This document shows, in pieces, positions 53,974 to 63,887 of a DNA stretch of 64,000 bases. This DNA comes from Halalkalibacter krulwichiae (GTDB taxonomy: Bacteria > Bacillota > Bacilli > Bacillales > Bacillaceae_D), in assembly GCF_002109385.1 (NCBI RefSeq), contig NZ_CP020814.1, forward strand, positions 3,433,501 through 3,497,500. The letters are read 5' to 3'. Below the pieces are notes generated by a model. The model made no database searches. It had not been told where the DNA came from and saw only the letters and a program-made list of their open reading frames with translations. The position numbers were made by a program, and so were the translations under genes. Position 1 is the first letter of the stretch, and the number at the start of each line of letters is the position of its first letter.

Positions 53974-55244
53974 ATGAAGGAATATGATGTCATTGTGATT
54001 GGCGGTGGGCCTTCAGGACTTATGGCTTCTATTGCTGCTGCTGAACACGGTGCGACAGTTCTTCTTCTCGATAAAGGTAATAAACTCGGTCGGAAATTGG
54101 CGATATCCGGAGGTGGGCGATGCAACGTCACAAACCGGATGGAAATACAAGATTTAATTGCTCACATCCCTGGGAACGGGCGTTTTATGCATAGCCCATT
54201 TTCTGTCTTTAACAACGAAAACATCATTCAATTTTTCGAGGGGCTTGGAATCCAATTAAAAGAAGAAGATCGTGGGCGAATGTTTCCAGTGAACGATAAA
54301 GCGACAACAGTTGTTGAACACTTGTTACAGCAGGTTCGCAAACTCGGAGTTGAAATTCGGACCAACACAACAGTTAAAACAATCAACTACGTTCAAGATG
54401 CCGTTTCTGAAGTGATTCTTAACCACGGAGAAGTGCTTCCAACTACGTGTGTTATCGTCGCTACTGGCGGGAAATCTGTTCCTCACACAGGCAGTACAGG
54501 AGACGGCTATCCTTGGGCAGAAAAAGCTGGTCATACGATTACTGAATTGTATCCAACAGAGGTCCCGATCACTTCTAATGAAGGATTTATTCGAGAGAAA
54601 ACACTTCAAGGATTATCATTAAGGGAGATCGAATTAACCGTTTTTAATCCAAAGGGGAAGAAAATCAAAACGCATGAGGGCGATATGATCTTTACTCATT
54701 TTGGGATATCTGGCCCCGCCGCGCTTAGATGTAGTCAATATGTTGTTAAGGCACTTAAAAAGTTTCAAACCAATACGATTACAATGGAGATCGACTTGTT
54801 TCCCCAGCAGTCTGATGAAGTTTTGTTCCAACAATTACTTTCTAAGACAAAAGCAGAACCGAAGAAATCGCTAAAAAATTTATTAAAGGGATTTGCTCCA
54901 GAGCGTTTCTTATTGTTCCTCTTTGAAAAAGAAAAAGTAGACACTCAAGCTCCAGCATCAACCGTCCCTCATGATACGTTGCGCACAATTATTGCTTTTT
55001 GCAAACATTTTACGTTTACTGTTAATGGTACGTTATCGATTGAAAAAGCTTTCGTTACTGGTGGAGGAGTGTCAATAAAAGAAATTGAACCTAAAACCAT
55101 GCACTCTAAAAAGAAAAGTGGATTATATTTTTGTGGAGAAGTTTTAGACATCCACGGTTATACTGGGGCTACAACATTACCGTTGCTTTTTCCACAGGGT
55201 ATACAGCTGGAAAATCCGCAGCAGAACAAGCGACTATCCACTGA
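53974..55244 (+). pseudogene. ytfP: HI0933-family FAD/NAD(P)-dependent oxidoreductase YtfP, apparent one-base frameshift
   Basis: An FAD flavoprotein of unknown substrate, with the dinucleotide motif [20 protein letters not shown] and [16 protein letters not shown] near the N-terminus. The C-terminus should read [12 protein letters not shown] but is shifted at G4 55165-55168; with one more G it continues [18 protein letters not shown] and stops at 55244, giving 423 residues, the family length. As given, the frame runs on to 55428 with a nonsense tail. ytgP and ytfP are neighbours and both carry this type of lesion. Confidence 0.85.
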
Positions 55245-55294
55245 TCTCCAAACAATTCTGATCAACCGACTCGGGTCAATTAATGACCGTTTAG

Positions 55295-55341
55295 ATGCCT
55301 GCCCGATAAGAGCGCCTCTCCTATCAGGCAGGCATTTTTTC
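55295..55341 (+). terminator. terminator of ytfP
   Basis: ATGCCTGCCCGATA and TATCAGGCAGGCAT pair with one mismatch, followed by six T. In the frameshifted reading it falls within coding sequence, which also supports the shorter ytfP. Confidence 0.85.
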
Positions 55342-55354
55342 TTACTTGCTATTA

Positions 55355-57319
55355 CTAACTATCCTCTTTTTTCTCCATTTCAAGGGAAAGCAAATATTCA
55401 ATTAGCGCATTTTGTTCCTCTTCTGTAAATCCCGTCGTTTCATCCACCCAAAACTCGTGTCCAACTCCTTCCGTATGCACATCCTTTAAATCAGGTACGG
55501 AACGATTCGCTTTAATTACCTTTACTCTTAATTCATGATCAACTAATGCTTTTAAGCTGTTATATGGATCAGCCGCTATATTGTTCATACTAGTTCCAGG
55601 TACTCCTAATTGATTTTTTAAGTCTTTGCCAACAGCTACTCCCCCATCATGTAGATAAGGAGCTGTCCAGTACAGGCCAATTAACCCTTTTACTTTGTAA
55701 CCACCATCTGTGCCAATCGCATAAGCAAGGTTTCGTTGTTCTTTATCCACATGTTCTTCTGGCACTTTCAACACACGGGCATTCGGTGGTAATGGCGTAG
55801 GTGTATTTGGTGCATACATAAACGACTCTTTTAACACTTTTCCTACTAAACGAGATCCCTTCGCTCTTGAATCCTCTGTCTTCACTTCTTGAACAGGGAT
55901 AATCTTATTATTAGTTAAGTACTTTCCTGAATGACATTGGATACAGCCTCCTCTCTCAAATACGTCTCGTCCCATCTTCCTCATTTCTGAACTTATTTGC
56001 CTACTGTGTACTGGCGGCAAAAGGGTATTTTGAAAGGCGGACATCGCATTGTTTTCTAAGCCAATTGCTGAACCAATTGAAGAAACCGTCGTCCCATTAG
56101 GAGAAAACATCGTTAAATTTGGGTAATGTGGCGGCTTTACACTTTCATTTACTCCAACTGTGTCTGGTGTCCTCTCGATTTTTTGTTTGAATTCAGACGG
56201 AGTCAGAGTAGACGAAAAGGGAAAGCGAGTGCCTTTGTCTGCTGCATTTTGCAAAATGATCCCAATATATGATTCCTTGCTAATATTTAATAAATCTTGA
56301 CTATGGTCTGCTAAGGAGAGCGAGTCTGAATTGAAGGCATGCACTTTATTATTAAATGTTGTTAATCCTTTAAATGGTCCAACTAAAGCAAAGCCATTCC
56401 AGCCATATGGATGGTCTCCGAAGGTAAACACATCTGGAATCTGCGCTGGATTAGCTGTTGCATCAGCTGTCACATCAAAACTCCCTTTCGGCCACTTAAG
56501 CAAAGTTTGGTCCACTGCTTTTTCTAGCAGTCTTGGATCTGGAAGCTTTTCTTTTTCTCCTTTTGAATTTGTTATCTCTTTACTTGAATTTGTAATATAG
56601 TCTTGTATCGATTCAATCTCCGCCACAGGAAAGTAAGCCGTTGAATTTGTTGCTAAAGCGAGCAGCATTCCACTATCAAGATCAGAATTCGGGACACCTT
56701 CTATGATTTTACCAGTTTCACGATCAACGGTAGCGTGACAAGCTGCGCAACTAATCCCAACTCTTACTTTCCCCTGTTCTATCGAAATCGGAAAGCCAAG
56801 TGGCGTGACAGCCCCTTTAGCTACATCTATTCCGGTATCGATTTTTTCTCCTTTTTTCCAGTGGCGCTGACCAATCGTAACATCTTCTGCTAAAGCTACT
56901 TGAAGATTGGTTGTTGACTCTCCTTTTAACTCAACAATTGCTCTGAGTAAATTCGTAAATGTAAGAGGTCCATCTAATAAACCTAAAATATCTGTCATGA
57001 ATAACTCATTTTTAAAAGTGCCCTTATAAAACTGTTCCCTCCCTAACTCAATCAAGTCCTTATCAATCTTGATCGCTCCATTCTCTGGTGACAGCATGTC
57101 ACCAAGACCCGCATTCTCTAATTCCGCTGCTTCTTCAGGCGAGAGATAGACCCCCATCAGATCATAGTCTACATCGTCTTGAAAATTCGTTTTTTGTTGA
57201 CTGACTATTTGATTCTCCCTTGGAACATAACCATACTTGAAATCAATCAAGGTCCATGCCAAAAGTAGAAAAGCTACTACCGCTGTACCAAGATAAAGTA
57301 CTTTGAATCGCTGAACCAA
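55355..57319 (-). CDS. membrane-anchored di-heme c-type cytochrome, distantly RoxA-like
   Basis: A 654-residue exported cytochrome. It has an N-terminal membrane anchor ([19 protein letters not shown]) and two haem-attachment CxxCH motifs, CAACH at 191-195 and CIQCH at 459-463. Size and spacing recall the rubber-oxygenase-like RoxA/di-haem peroxidase group and 'electron transport' proteins of bacilli; this is a weak comparison. Start is TTG at 57319 after AAGGAG. No haem-lyase genes in the window. Confidence 0.8.
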   Translation of the reverse strand: MVQRFKVLYLGTAVVAFLLLAWTLIDFKYGYVPRENQIVSQQKTNFQDDVDYDLMGVYLSPEEAAELENAGLGDMLSPENGAIKIDKDLIELGREQFYKGTFKNELFMTDILGLLDGPLTFTNLLRAIVELKGESTTNLQVALAEDVTIGQRHWKKGEKIDTGIDVAKGAVTPLGFPISIEQGKVRVGISCAACHATVDRETGKIIEGVPNSDLDSGMLLALATNSTAYFPVAEIESIQDYITNSSKEITNSKGEKEKLPDPRLLEKAVDQTLLKWPKGSFDVTADATANPAQIPDVFTFGDHPYGWNGFALVGPFKGLTTFNNKVHAFNSDSLSLADHSQDLLNISKESYIGIILQNAADKGTRFPFSSTLTPSEFKQKIERTPDTVGVNESVKPPHYPNLTMFSPNGTTVSSIGSAIGLENNAMSAFQNTLLPPVHSRQISSEMRKMGRDVFERGGCIQCHSGKYLTNNKIIPVQEVKTEDSRAKGSRLVGKVLKESFMYAPNTPTPLPPNARVLKVPEEHVDKEQRNLAYAIGTDGGYKVKGLIGLYWTAPYLHDGGVAVGKDLKNQLGVPGTSMNNIAADPYNSLKALVDHELRVKVIKANRSVPDLKDVHTEGVGHEFWVDETTGFTEEEQNALIEYLLSLEMEKKEDS

Positions 57320-57455
57320 TTAAAAAACTCCTTTACAATTGCTAAAGTTGGAAGTCTGTCTCATTTAGATATCCGTAACGTATATTCGTTTCTTTAGTAT
57401 TTGTTGAAAAGAATCTATTATTAACCGATTTATTTATGAAAGCTTGTCTCGATCA

Positions 57456-57500
57456 AAAAAGAGGTGTCTCAAAAGGTCATTAACCTTTTTGAGACACCCC
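57456..57500 (-). terminator. terminator of leuS, member D of the hairpin family
   Basis: GGTGTCTCAAAAGGT and ACCTTTTTGAGACACC form the stem; on the minus strand it is followed by TCTTTTTTG. Confidence 0.85.
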
Positions 57501-57512
57501 TATGAACAAACA

Positions 57513-59936
57513 TTACCCTACTACAATATTTACAAGTTTTCCTGGTACAGCAATCACTTTACGGATTGTTTTATCTCCTACTGCTGCAAGGACCTTTTCA
57601 TCTTCTCGAGCTAACTGTTCCATTTGCTCTTTACCAGCATCAGTCGGGATAACAAGTTTCGCTTTCACTTTACCATTAATCTGAACCACGACCTCTACTT
57701 CGTTTTCAACAAGAAGAGTCTCATCAAATGTTGGCCACGCCTCATAACTAATCGTATTTGTGTGACCTAATTTATGCCATAGTTCTTCCGCAAGGTGCGG
57801 TGCAATTGGAGAAAGCATCTTCACAAAGCCTTCCATTATATCCTTCGGTAATACTTCTTGCTTGTACCCTTCGTTAATGAATACCATCATTTGAGAAATC
57901 GCGACATTAAAACGCAACTCCGTCATGTCTTCCGTAATCTTTTTCACGGATTGATGATAGACACGCGTAAAGCTCTCTGTTCCTTTTGTTTCTTGAATCG
58001 CGGAGTTCAATTCACCTGTTGCTTCATCAACAAAAAGTCTCCATACACGGTCTAGGAAACGACGAGCACCGTCTAATCCACCTGTTGACCATGCAATTGA
58101 GCCATCAAGTGGTCCCATAAACATTTCATATAAACGAAGCGTATCAGCACCATGGCTTTCGACAACATCATCAGGATTGACTACATTTCCTTTTGATTTA
58201 CTCATCTTTTCATTATTTTCACCAAGAATCATCCCTTGGTTATATAGTTTTTGGAATGGCTCTTTCGTAGAGACAACACCGATGTCATAAAGGAATTTAT
58301 GCCAGAAGCGAGCATAAAGTAAATGAAGTACAGCATGCTCTGCTCCTCCAATATAAATGTCTACTGGTAACCATTTTTCTAGTTTCTCACGATCCGCCAA
58401 CGCTGCTTCATTTTTCGGATCGATGTAACGAAGATAATACCAACAACTTCCTGCCCATTGTGGCATTGTATTTGTTTCACGACGACCTTTTTTCCCCGTC
58501 TTTGGATCAACCACTTCTAACCAACTTGTTTCATTGGCTAATGGCGACTCACCCGTTCCAGATGGTTTGATCTCTTTCATTTTCGGTAATATCAGCGGAA
58601 GCTCTTCCTCCGGCACGGTTGTCATTGTACCGTCTTCCCAGTGGATGACTGGGATAGGCTCGCCCCAATAACGTTGACGGCTGAATAACCAATCACGCAG
58701 ACGATACGTTACTTGCTTTTTCCCAAATTCGTTTGCTTCAAGCCAATCAATCATGTTACGTATCGCTGTTGTTTTATCAAGCCCATTTAAGAAATCAGAG
58801 TTTACATGCTCTCCATCTCCTGTGTACGCTTCTACTTCAACATTTCCACCCGCTACAACTTCACGAATGTTCAAGTCAAATGTTTTCGCAAATTCATAGT
58901 CACGCTCATCATGTGCTGGAACCGCCATTATGGCACCAGTACCATAGCTAACTAACACATAGTCAGCAATCCAAATCGGAATACGCTCACCATTAACAGG
59001 ATTAATCGCAAACGCACCTGTAAATACACCTGTTTTTTCCTTTGAAAGCTCCGTACGCTCTAGATCACTTTTCGCCGCTACTTTTGCTTTGTATGACTCA
59101 ACGTCCACTTTTTGTTGAGCCGTTGTAATTACATCAACAAGTTTATGTTCAGGTGCTAAAACCATATATGTTGCACCAAAAAGGGTATCTGGACGCGTTG
59201 TAAACACTTCTACTGTTTCACTTTCATGACCATCAACGTTGAATGTCACTTCTGCTCCTTCAGAACGCCCAATCCAATTTCGCTGCATGTCTTTAATGCT
59301 TTCTGGCCAGTCTAACTCTTCTAAGTCTTCTAGTAAGCGATCTGCATAGGCAGTGATTTTCAGCATCCATTGTTTCATTGGACGACGTTCAACTGGATGC
59401 CCACCACGTTCACTCTTACCATCGATTACTTCTTCGTTTGCCAATACAGTCCCAAGTGCAGGGCACCAGTTTACTGCTACTTCATCAATATAAGCAAGGC
59501 CTTTTTCATGAAGTTTAGTGAAAATCCACTGAGTCCACTTGTAGTAGCTTGGATCTGTCGTGTTCACTTCTCGGTCCCAATCATAAGAAAAGCCAAGCGA
59601 TTTAATTTGACGACGGAACGTGTTGATGTTCTTTTCCGTAAACTCGGCTGGGTCATTCCCTGTATCAAGAGCATATTGCTCGGCAGGTAACCCAAAAGCA
59701 TCCCACCCCATTGGATGCAAGACATTGTACCCTTGCATTCTCTTCATACGAGATAAGATATCTGTCGCGGTATATCCTTCAGGATGTCCGACATGTAGTC
59801 CTGCCCCAGAAGGGTAAGGGAACATATCGAGCGCATAGAATTTCGGCTTGTTCTCGTCTTCACTCGTACGGAATGTCTTATTTTCTTCCCAATATTGTTG
59901 CCACTTTTTTTCAATTTGTTCGTGTGAAAATGACAT
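57513..59936 (-). CDS. leuS: leucine--tRNA ligase
   Basis: Class I synthetase of 807 residues. The HIGH motif is in [16 protein letters not shown], the KMSKS loop in [14 protein letters not shown], with a large CP1 editing domain between ([15 protein letters not shown], the threonine-rich editing site). AGGAGG precedes the ATG. The T-box leader lies directly upstream. Confidence 0.97.
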   Translation of the reverse strand: MSFSHEQIEKKWQQYWEENKTFRTSEDENKPKFYALDMFPYPSGAGLHVGHPEGYTATDILSRMKRMQGYNVLHPMGWDAFGLPAEQYALDTGNDPAEFTEKNINTFRRQIKSLGFSYDWDREVNTTDPSYYKWTQWIFTKLHEKGLAYIDEVAVNWCPALGTVLANEEVIDGKSERGGHPVERRPMKQWMLKITAYADRLLEDLEELDWPESIKDMQRNWIGRSEGAEVTFNVDGHESETVEVFTTRPDTLFGATYMVLAPEHKLVDVITTAQQKVDVESYKAKVAAKSDLERTELSKEKTGVFTGAFAINPVNGERIPIWIADYVLVSYGTGAIMAVPAHDERDYEFAKTFDLNIREVVAGGNVEVEAYTGDGEHVNSDFLNGLDKTTAIRNMIDWLEANEFGKKQVTYRLRDWLFSRQRYWGEPIPVIHWEDGTMTTVPEEELPLILPKMKEIKPSGTGESPLANETSWLEVVDPKTGKKGRRETNTMPQWAGSCWYYLRYIDPKNEAALADREKLEKWLPVDIYIGGAEHAVLHLLYARFWHKFLYDIGVVSTKEPFQKLYNQGMILGENNEKMSKSKGNVVNPDDVVESHGADTLRLYEMFMGPLDGSIAWSTGGLDGARRFLDRVWRLFVDEATGELNSAIQETKGTESFTRVYHQSVKKITEDMTELRFNVAISQMMVFINEGYKQEVLPKDIMEGFVKMLSPIAPHLAEELWHKLGHTNTISYEAWPTFDETLLVENEVEVVVQINGKVKAKLVIPTDAGKEQMEQLAREDEKVLAAVGDKTIRKVIAVPGKLVNIVVG

Positions 59937-59959
59937 TTTTTCATCCTCCTATTATAACC

Positions 59960-60262
59960 GTTGTTCAAATGGTGAAAATTTTGAGCTGTTAATGAAAGTA
60001 ATATATTTATAAAACAAAAAAACCCCCATCTCTAACAAGATTTGTTAGGGACGAGAGTTTTGTTATACTTCCCGCGGTACCACCCACATTAATGATTACA
60101 TCATTCGCTCTTCACGTGTAACGTCCGTGACCCGTTGAAAGTTTCCTTTCAAAAACTCCAAGGCGAGTTCATCATACTTGTTCGACTGACTTGCACCATC
60201 CGTCAGCTCTCTAAATTCCCAAAATATGACTACTACTCCTTTTCTACGTCAACATATGAACT
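59960..60262 (-). promoter_or_regulatory. Leu-specific T-box leader of leuS
   Basis: On the minus strand the T-box sequence AATGTGGGTGGTACCGCGGG lies at 60071-60090. Upstream is a CUC leucine specifier at 60165-60167 in GATGAACTCGCC, and downstream a terminator stem with a T run (60013-60060). It fills most of the 336-base gap between leuS and the MFS gene. Confidence 0.92.
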
Positions 60263-60269
60263 TACTGTT

Positions 60270-60298
60270 ATTTTAGGCATTCAAGCTGTCACTGTCAA
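60270..60298 (-). promoter_or_regulatory. leuS promoter inside the end of the MFS gene
   Basis: On the minus strand a perfect TTGACA (60293-60298) and TAAAAT (60270-60275) are 17 bases apart. The promoter overlaps the last codons of the MFS gene at 60273. Confidence 0.75.
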
Positions 60299-61505
60299 GC
60301 AGACTCGCAGCCTCTTTCTTCTGTTGCTTAATCGCGTTTTGTTTTTTTAATGGTAGATCATAAATGGAAATTACCCCAATCGCGACAATAAATAATAGAA
60401 GAAGCAACCAAATCAGAACAGAAATCGAGTAAAAGTCAACCATTAATCCACCGATTAAAGGTCCAACCATTCTTCCACCTGTTGCAACACTATTGACAAT
60501 TCCTTGATAATAGCCTTCCTTGTTTTTCGGTGCTAGTTTACTAGCAATCGTTGGTACTGCAGGCCAAACAAACATTTCTCCAATCGTTAGAATGATCATT
60601 GCAACTAAAAACATCGTAAATATATCTGCTTGCAGCAGAACGGCATACGAGATCATAAAAATCAATACTCCGACAATCATTTGCTGCTTTAATGTCCGCA
60701 CCCACTTACGAATGGCGTATGCAATAATCGGCTGGGCAAAGACAATCATTAAGCCATTGATTGTCCATAATAAACTATAATATTGTAATGAGATCCCTAG
60801 TGATTGAGTATGAACGGAAATATTGGCTTGCCATTGTGTATAGGCAATCCAGCAAATAAAAAAGGCTATCGATACTAAACCGAGAGCATGAATTTGGTAA
60901 TTGCTTTTAATTGGTCTTTTCTGCTCAAATACATTTGAGACAGTTGAATGAACAGCTTTACTGCCAATCGATCTAAAGAACATGGCAACAAATAGTAATA
61001 AGAAAGCATACATGACGGCATTTGCAGTAAATACGGCTGTTAATTGGACAGATGCAACAACTCCCACAAGAGCTGTTCCAACGGCAACCCCGACATTCTG
61101 AGCAACATACATTGCATTAAATGGCTTTCTTCCACCTTCTGGCCAAAGGCTCCCTGCAAGAGCATACATAGCCGGGAACAACACCCCCGTTCCAAACCCT
61201 AATCCTATTAATAACACCATATAAAAATAATAACTGTGATAAAAAATTAAAATAAAAGCACTAATAACTGTTACGATTAGACCAAACAACATCGTCTTAT
61301 ATGCACCAATTTGGTCAAATAAGCGTCCGCCCAATAAACTTCCAATTACACCAGCTGCAGAATTCAACATTAGTACAAAACCAGCAGCCGTAAGTGACTT
61401 TCCTAATTCTTGATGTATAATAATCGCATTTAAAGGCCATAAAAAAGAAGCCCCCGTTACGTTAAGAGCCATCGCAATGACAAGGAACCAAAGTGATTTT
61501 GGCAT
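60273..61505 (-). CDS. MFS transporter, drug-efflux-like
   Basis: A 410-residue protein with 12 predicted membrane segments, the MFS loop 2-3 motif GGRLFDQIGAYKT and a proline-rich segment after TM 5 region. Substrate unknown; a multidrug exporter is the common guess. GGAGGG precedes the ATG. The last codons coincide with the leuS promoter. Confidence 0.82.
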   Translation of the reverse strand: MPKSLWFLVIAMALNVTGASFLWPLNAIIIHQELGKSLTAAGFVLMLNSAAGVIGSLLGGRLFDQIGAYKTMLFGLIVTVISAFILIFYHSYYFYMVLLIGLGFGTGVLFPAMYALAGSLWPEGGRKPFNAMYVAQNVGVAVGTALVGVVASVQLTAVFTANAVMYAFLLLFVAMFFRSIGSKAVHSTVSNVFEQKRPIKSNYQIHALGLVSIAFFICWIAYTQWQANISVHTQSLGISLQYYSLLWTINGLMIVFAQPIIAYAIRKWVRTLKQQMIVGVLIFMISYAVLLQADIFTMFLVAMIILTIGEMFVWPAVPTIASKLAPKNKEGYYQGIVNSVATGGRMVGPLIGGLMVDFYSISVLIWLLLLLFIVAIGVISIYDLPLKKQNAIKQQKKEAASLLDSDSLNA

Positions 61506-61603
61506 GTTGTGCCCTCCTTCCTTCTTAATTCCCTAAGCCATCTTAGAAGATCTCTTACTAAAATGCAATCTTTTTTAATCAGGAACGATAAAGCAACATT
61601 TTT

Positions 61604-61632
61604 TTGAAGATTCTAATTAAGATGTGTACAAT
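61604..61632 (+). promoter_or_regulatory. promoter of ytqAB
   Basis: TTGAAG and TACAAT are 17 bases apart, 73 bases before ytqA; an alternative TATAAT overlaps by five bases. Confidence 0.55.
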
Positions 61633-61704
61633 ATAATAGGTTTATTTATTAGTTGACCTAATGTAAGATAAACACTTTAAGGCTACAGTAAAGAGGCGAT
61701 TACA

Positions 61705-62640
61705 ATGACTCCTTCACATTTTGGAGACAAACGATATTACTCATGGAATCAATATTTAAAAGATCATTTTGGAGAAAAAGTCTTTAAAGTTCCGTTAGAT
61801 GCTGGATTCGATTGCCCAAATCGAGATGGAAATGTCGCTCATGGCGGCTGTACTTTTTGCAGTGAAAGAGGATCAGGCGATTTTGCTGGAGACCGTAGCG
61901 ACGATCTCGTCACTCAATTTCATACGATTAAAGATCGGATGCACAAAAAGTGGAAAAGTGGAAAGTACATCGGTTATTTCCAAGCTTATACGAACACATA
62001 TGCTCCCGTTGATACGTTACGTACTTATTTTGAAACCATCTTAAACCAAGAGGGCGTCGTAGGATTATCAATTGCGACTAGACCAGACTGCCTACCAAAT
62101 GATGTCGTGGAATACCTAGCAGAATTGAATGAGCGAACGTTCCTATGGGTTGAACTTGGCTTACAAACGGTCCACGAACGCACAGCCCTCTTAATCAACC
62201 GTGCTCATGATTACCAATGTTATATAGATGGCGTTGAAAAGCTACGCAAACATGGGATTCGCGTTTGTGCTCATATTATAAATGGCCTCCCTCTTGAATC
62301 AGAAGAAATGATGATGGAAACGGCAAGGGAAGTAGCCAAACTAGATGTCCAAGGAATTAAAATACACCTTCTTCATCTTCTAAAAAAAACAGCGATGGTA
62401 AAGCAATTTGAAAAAGGGCTTGTTGAATTTATGAGCCAAGAAGATTACATCAATCTCGTTGTAGATCAATTAGAAGTAATACCTCCTGAACTAGTTGTCC
62501 ATCGCTTAACAGGAGATGGGCCGGCTGATATTATGATTGGTCCAATGTGGAGCATGAATAAGTGGAGCGTGTTAAATGGTATTGAAGCGGAACTCGATCG
62601 TCGTGATAGCTGGCAAGGAAAATTTCACAACATAAAGTAG
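61705..62640 (+). CDS. ytqA: radical SAM protein YtqA (TIGR01212 family)
   Basis: A 311-residue radical SAM enzyme with cluster cysteines in DCPNRDGNVAHGGCTFC, an unusual CX9CX2C spacing characteristic of this family. The TIM-barrel part has LWVELGLQTVHERTALLINR. Function, possibly tRNA-related, is not established by sequence. GAGGCG before ATG. It is followed by the methyltransferase gene with 12 bases between. Confidence 0.88.
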   Translation: MTPSHFGDKRYYSWNQYLKDHFGEKVFKVPLDAGFDCPNRDGNVAHGGCTFCSERGSGDFAGDRSDDLVTQFHTIKDRMHKKWKSGKYIGYFQAYTNTYAPVDTLRTYFETILNQEGVVGLSIATRPDCLPNDVVEYLAELNERTFLWVELGLQTVHERTALLINRAHDYQCYIDGVEKLRKHGIRVCAHIINGLPLESEEMMMETAREVAKLDVQGIKIHLLHLLKKTAMVKQFEKGLVEFMSQEDYINLVVDQLEVIPPELVVHRLTGDGPADIMIGPMWSMNKWSVLNGIEAELDRRDSWQGKFHNIK

Positions 62641-62652
62641 TAGGTGATTATA

Positions 62653-63225
62653 ATGAAAGTATTAGGTGTTTTACCTTTTGCCAGATTTTTATTAGAAAAT
62701 GCGCTAAAAGCTGGTGATATTGCCGTTGATTGCACGATTGGAAATGGACATGATACGGTCTATTTAGCTTCTTTAGTAGGTGATAACGGCCGAGTGTATG
62801 GCTTTGATATTCAAGAACAAGCCATACACTCAACAACGAGAAGGCTACAAGAGCACCATTTAGAAACTCGAGTTGAGCTTCACCATAAGGGACACGAGGA
62901 AGTAATCAATGCGATCCCTGAAATGGATCACCCTAAAGTGAAAGCTGCGATCTTTAACCTTGGTTACTTACCAGGGGGAGACAAGGCAATTGTTACGCGA
63001 GCTTCATCAACGATCACAGCAATTAAACATTTAATTGAGTTAATGCCACAGGGCGGAACCATTGTTCTTGTCATCTATCATGGACACGAAGAAGGCAAGG
63101 AAGAAAAGCATCATGTCCTAACGTATGTTGAACAACTTGATCAGCGCTTTGCACATGTATTAAAATATGAGTTTATTAATCAAGCAAACAATCCTCCATT
63201 CGTCATTGCTATTGAAAAACGTTGA
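62653..63225 (+). CDS. ytqB: SAM-dependent methyltransferase YtqB
   Basis: A 190-residue class I methyltransferase with the SAM site VDCTIGNGHDTVYLASLVG and a YHGHEEGKEEK loop. ATG at 62653 with AGGTG six bases upstream is preferred over GTG 62644. Coupled to the radical SAM gene, a pair conserved in bacilli; the two may modify the same tRNA or metabolite. Confidence 0.85.
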   Translation: MKVLGVLPFARFLLENALKAGDIAVDCTIGNGHDTVYLASLVGDNGRVYGFDIQEQAIHSTTRRLQEHHLETRVELHHKGHEEVINAIPEMDHPKVKAAIFNLGYLPGGDKAIVTRASSTITAIKHLIELMPQGGTIVLVIYHGHEEGKEEKHHVLTYVEQLDQRFAHVLKYEFINQANNPPFVIAIEKR

Positions 63226-63228
63226 AAT

Positions 63229-63257
63229 TTGACAATTAATAAACCGTTGCTCAGAAT
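63229..63257 (+). promoter_or_regulatory. candidate promoter of the carbonic anhydrase gene
   Basis: A perfect TTGACA lies 17 bases before CAGAAT, a partial -10. Confidence 0.4.
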
Positions 63258-63284
63258 GTAAGAAAATAGACGAAGGAGATTCTG

Positions 63285-63860
63285 ATGACTCTACTTGATA
63301 AAATTTTGTCTCATAATGAAAAATTTGTTGCAAACAAAGAATTTGAGCGTTACAAAACTACTAAATTCCCTAATAAAAAAGTAGTAATCTTATCATGTAT
63401 GGACACAAGACTTTCTGATCTTTTACCCGTTGCGATGAATGTGAAACATGGAGATGCTAAAATTATAAAAAATGCAGGTGCTGTTATTTCTCACCCTTTC
63501 GGCAGTATTATGAGAAGCATTTTACTTGCTGTTTATGAGCTTAACGCTGATGAAGTAATGGTTGTCGGCCATCACAATTGCGGGATGTCTTCGTTAGAAC
63601 CAGATCACATCTTAACGAAAGCTGTAGAAAGAGGAATTGATCGTAAGACCATCGAAACACTTCAATACTCTGGAGTCGATATGGATTCTTTCCTTACCGG
63701 CTTTACAGTTGTAGAAGATAGCGTTCGTCATAGTGTTGAGTTGATTGCTAACCATCCATTAATTCCAAAAGACGTTTCTATTCATGGACTTGTCATTTGT
63801 CCAGAAACAGGAGCATTAGAGTTAATTATCAATGGCTACGCTAAAAAAAGTACAACCTGA
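63285..63860 (+). CDS. ytiB: beta-carbonic anhydrase (YtiB)
   Basis: Interconverts CO2 and bicarbonate. The 191-residue protein has the zinc ligands in CMDTRLSDLLP (Cys38, with Asp40) and VVGHHNCGM. AAGGAG precedes the ATG. Single gene with its own promoter and terminator. Confidence 0.93.
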   Translation: MTLLDKILSHNEKFVANKEFERYKTTKFPNKKVVILSCMDTRLSDLLPVAMNVKHGDAKIIKNAGAVISHPFGSIMRSILLAVYELNADEVMVVGHHNCGMSSLEPDHILTKAVERGIDRKTIETLQYSGVDMDSFLTGFTVVEDSVRHSVELIANHPLIPKDVSIHGLVICPETGALELIINGYAKKSTT

Positions 63861-63887
63861 ACATAACAGTCAGGTTGTACTTTTTTT
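63847..63887 (+). terminator. terminator of ytiB
   Basis: AAAGTACAACCTGA and TCAGGTTGTACTTT pair around a nine-base loop, followed by a T run. Confidence 0.85.

Noticed and set aside
55245..55428. Extended C-terminus of YtfP
   Set aside because: It follows a frameshift, crosses a strong terminator, and does not resemble the family.
60135..60350. 71-residue plus-strand frame
   Set aside because: It is antisense to the Leu T-box leader and the leuS promoter.
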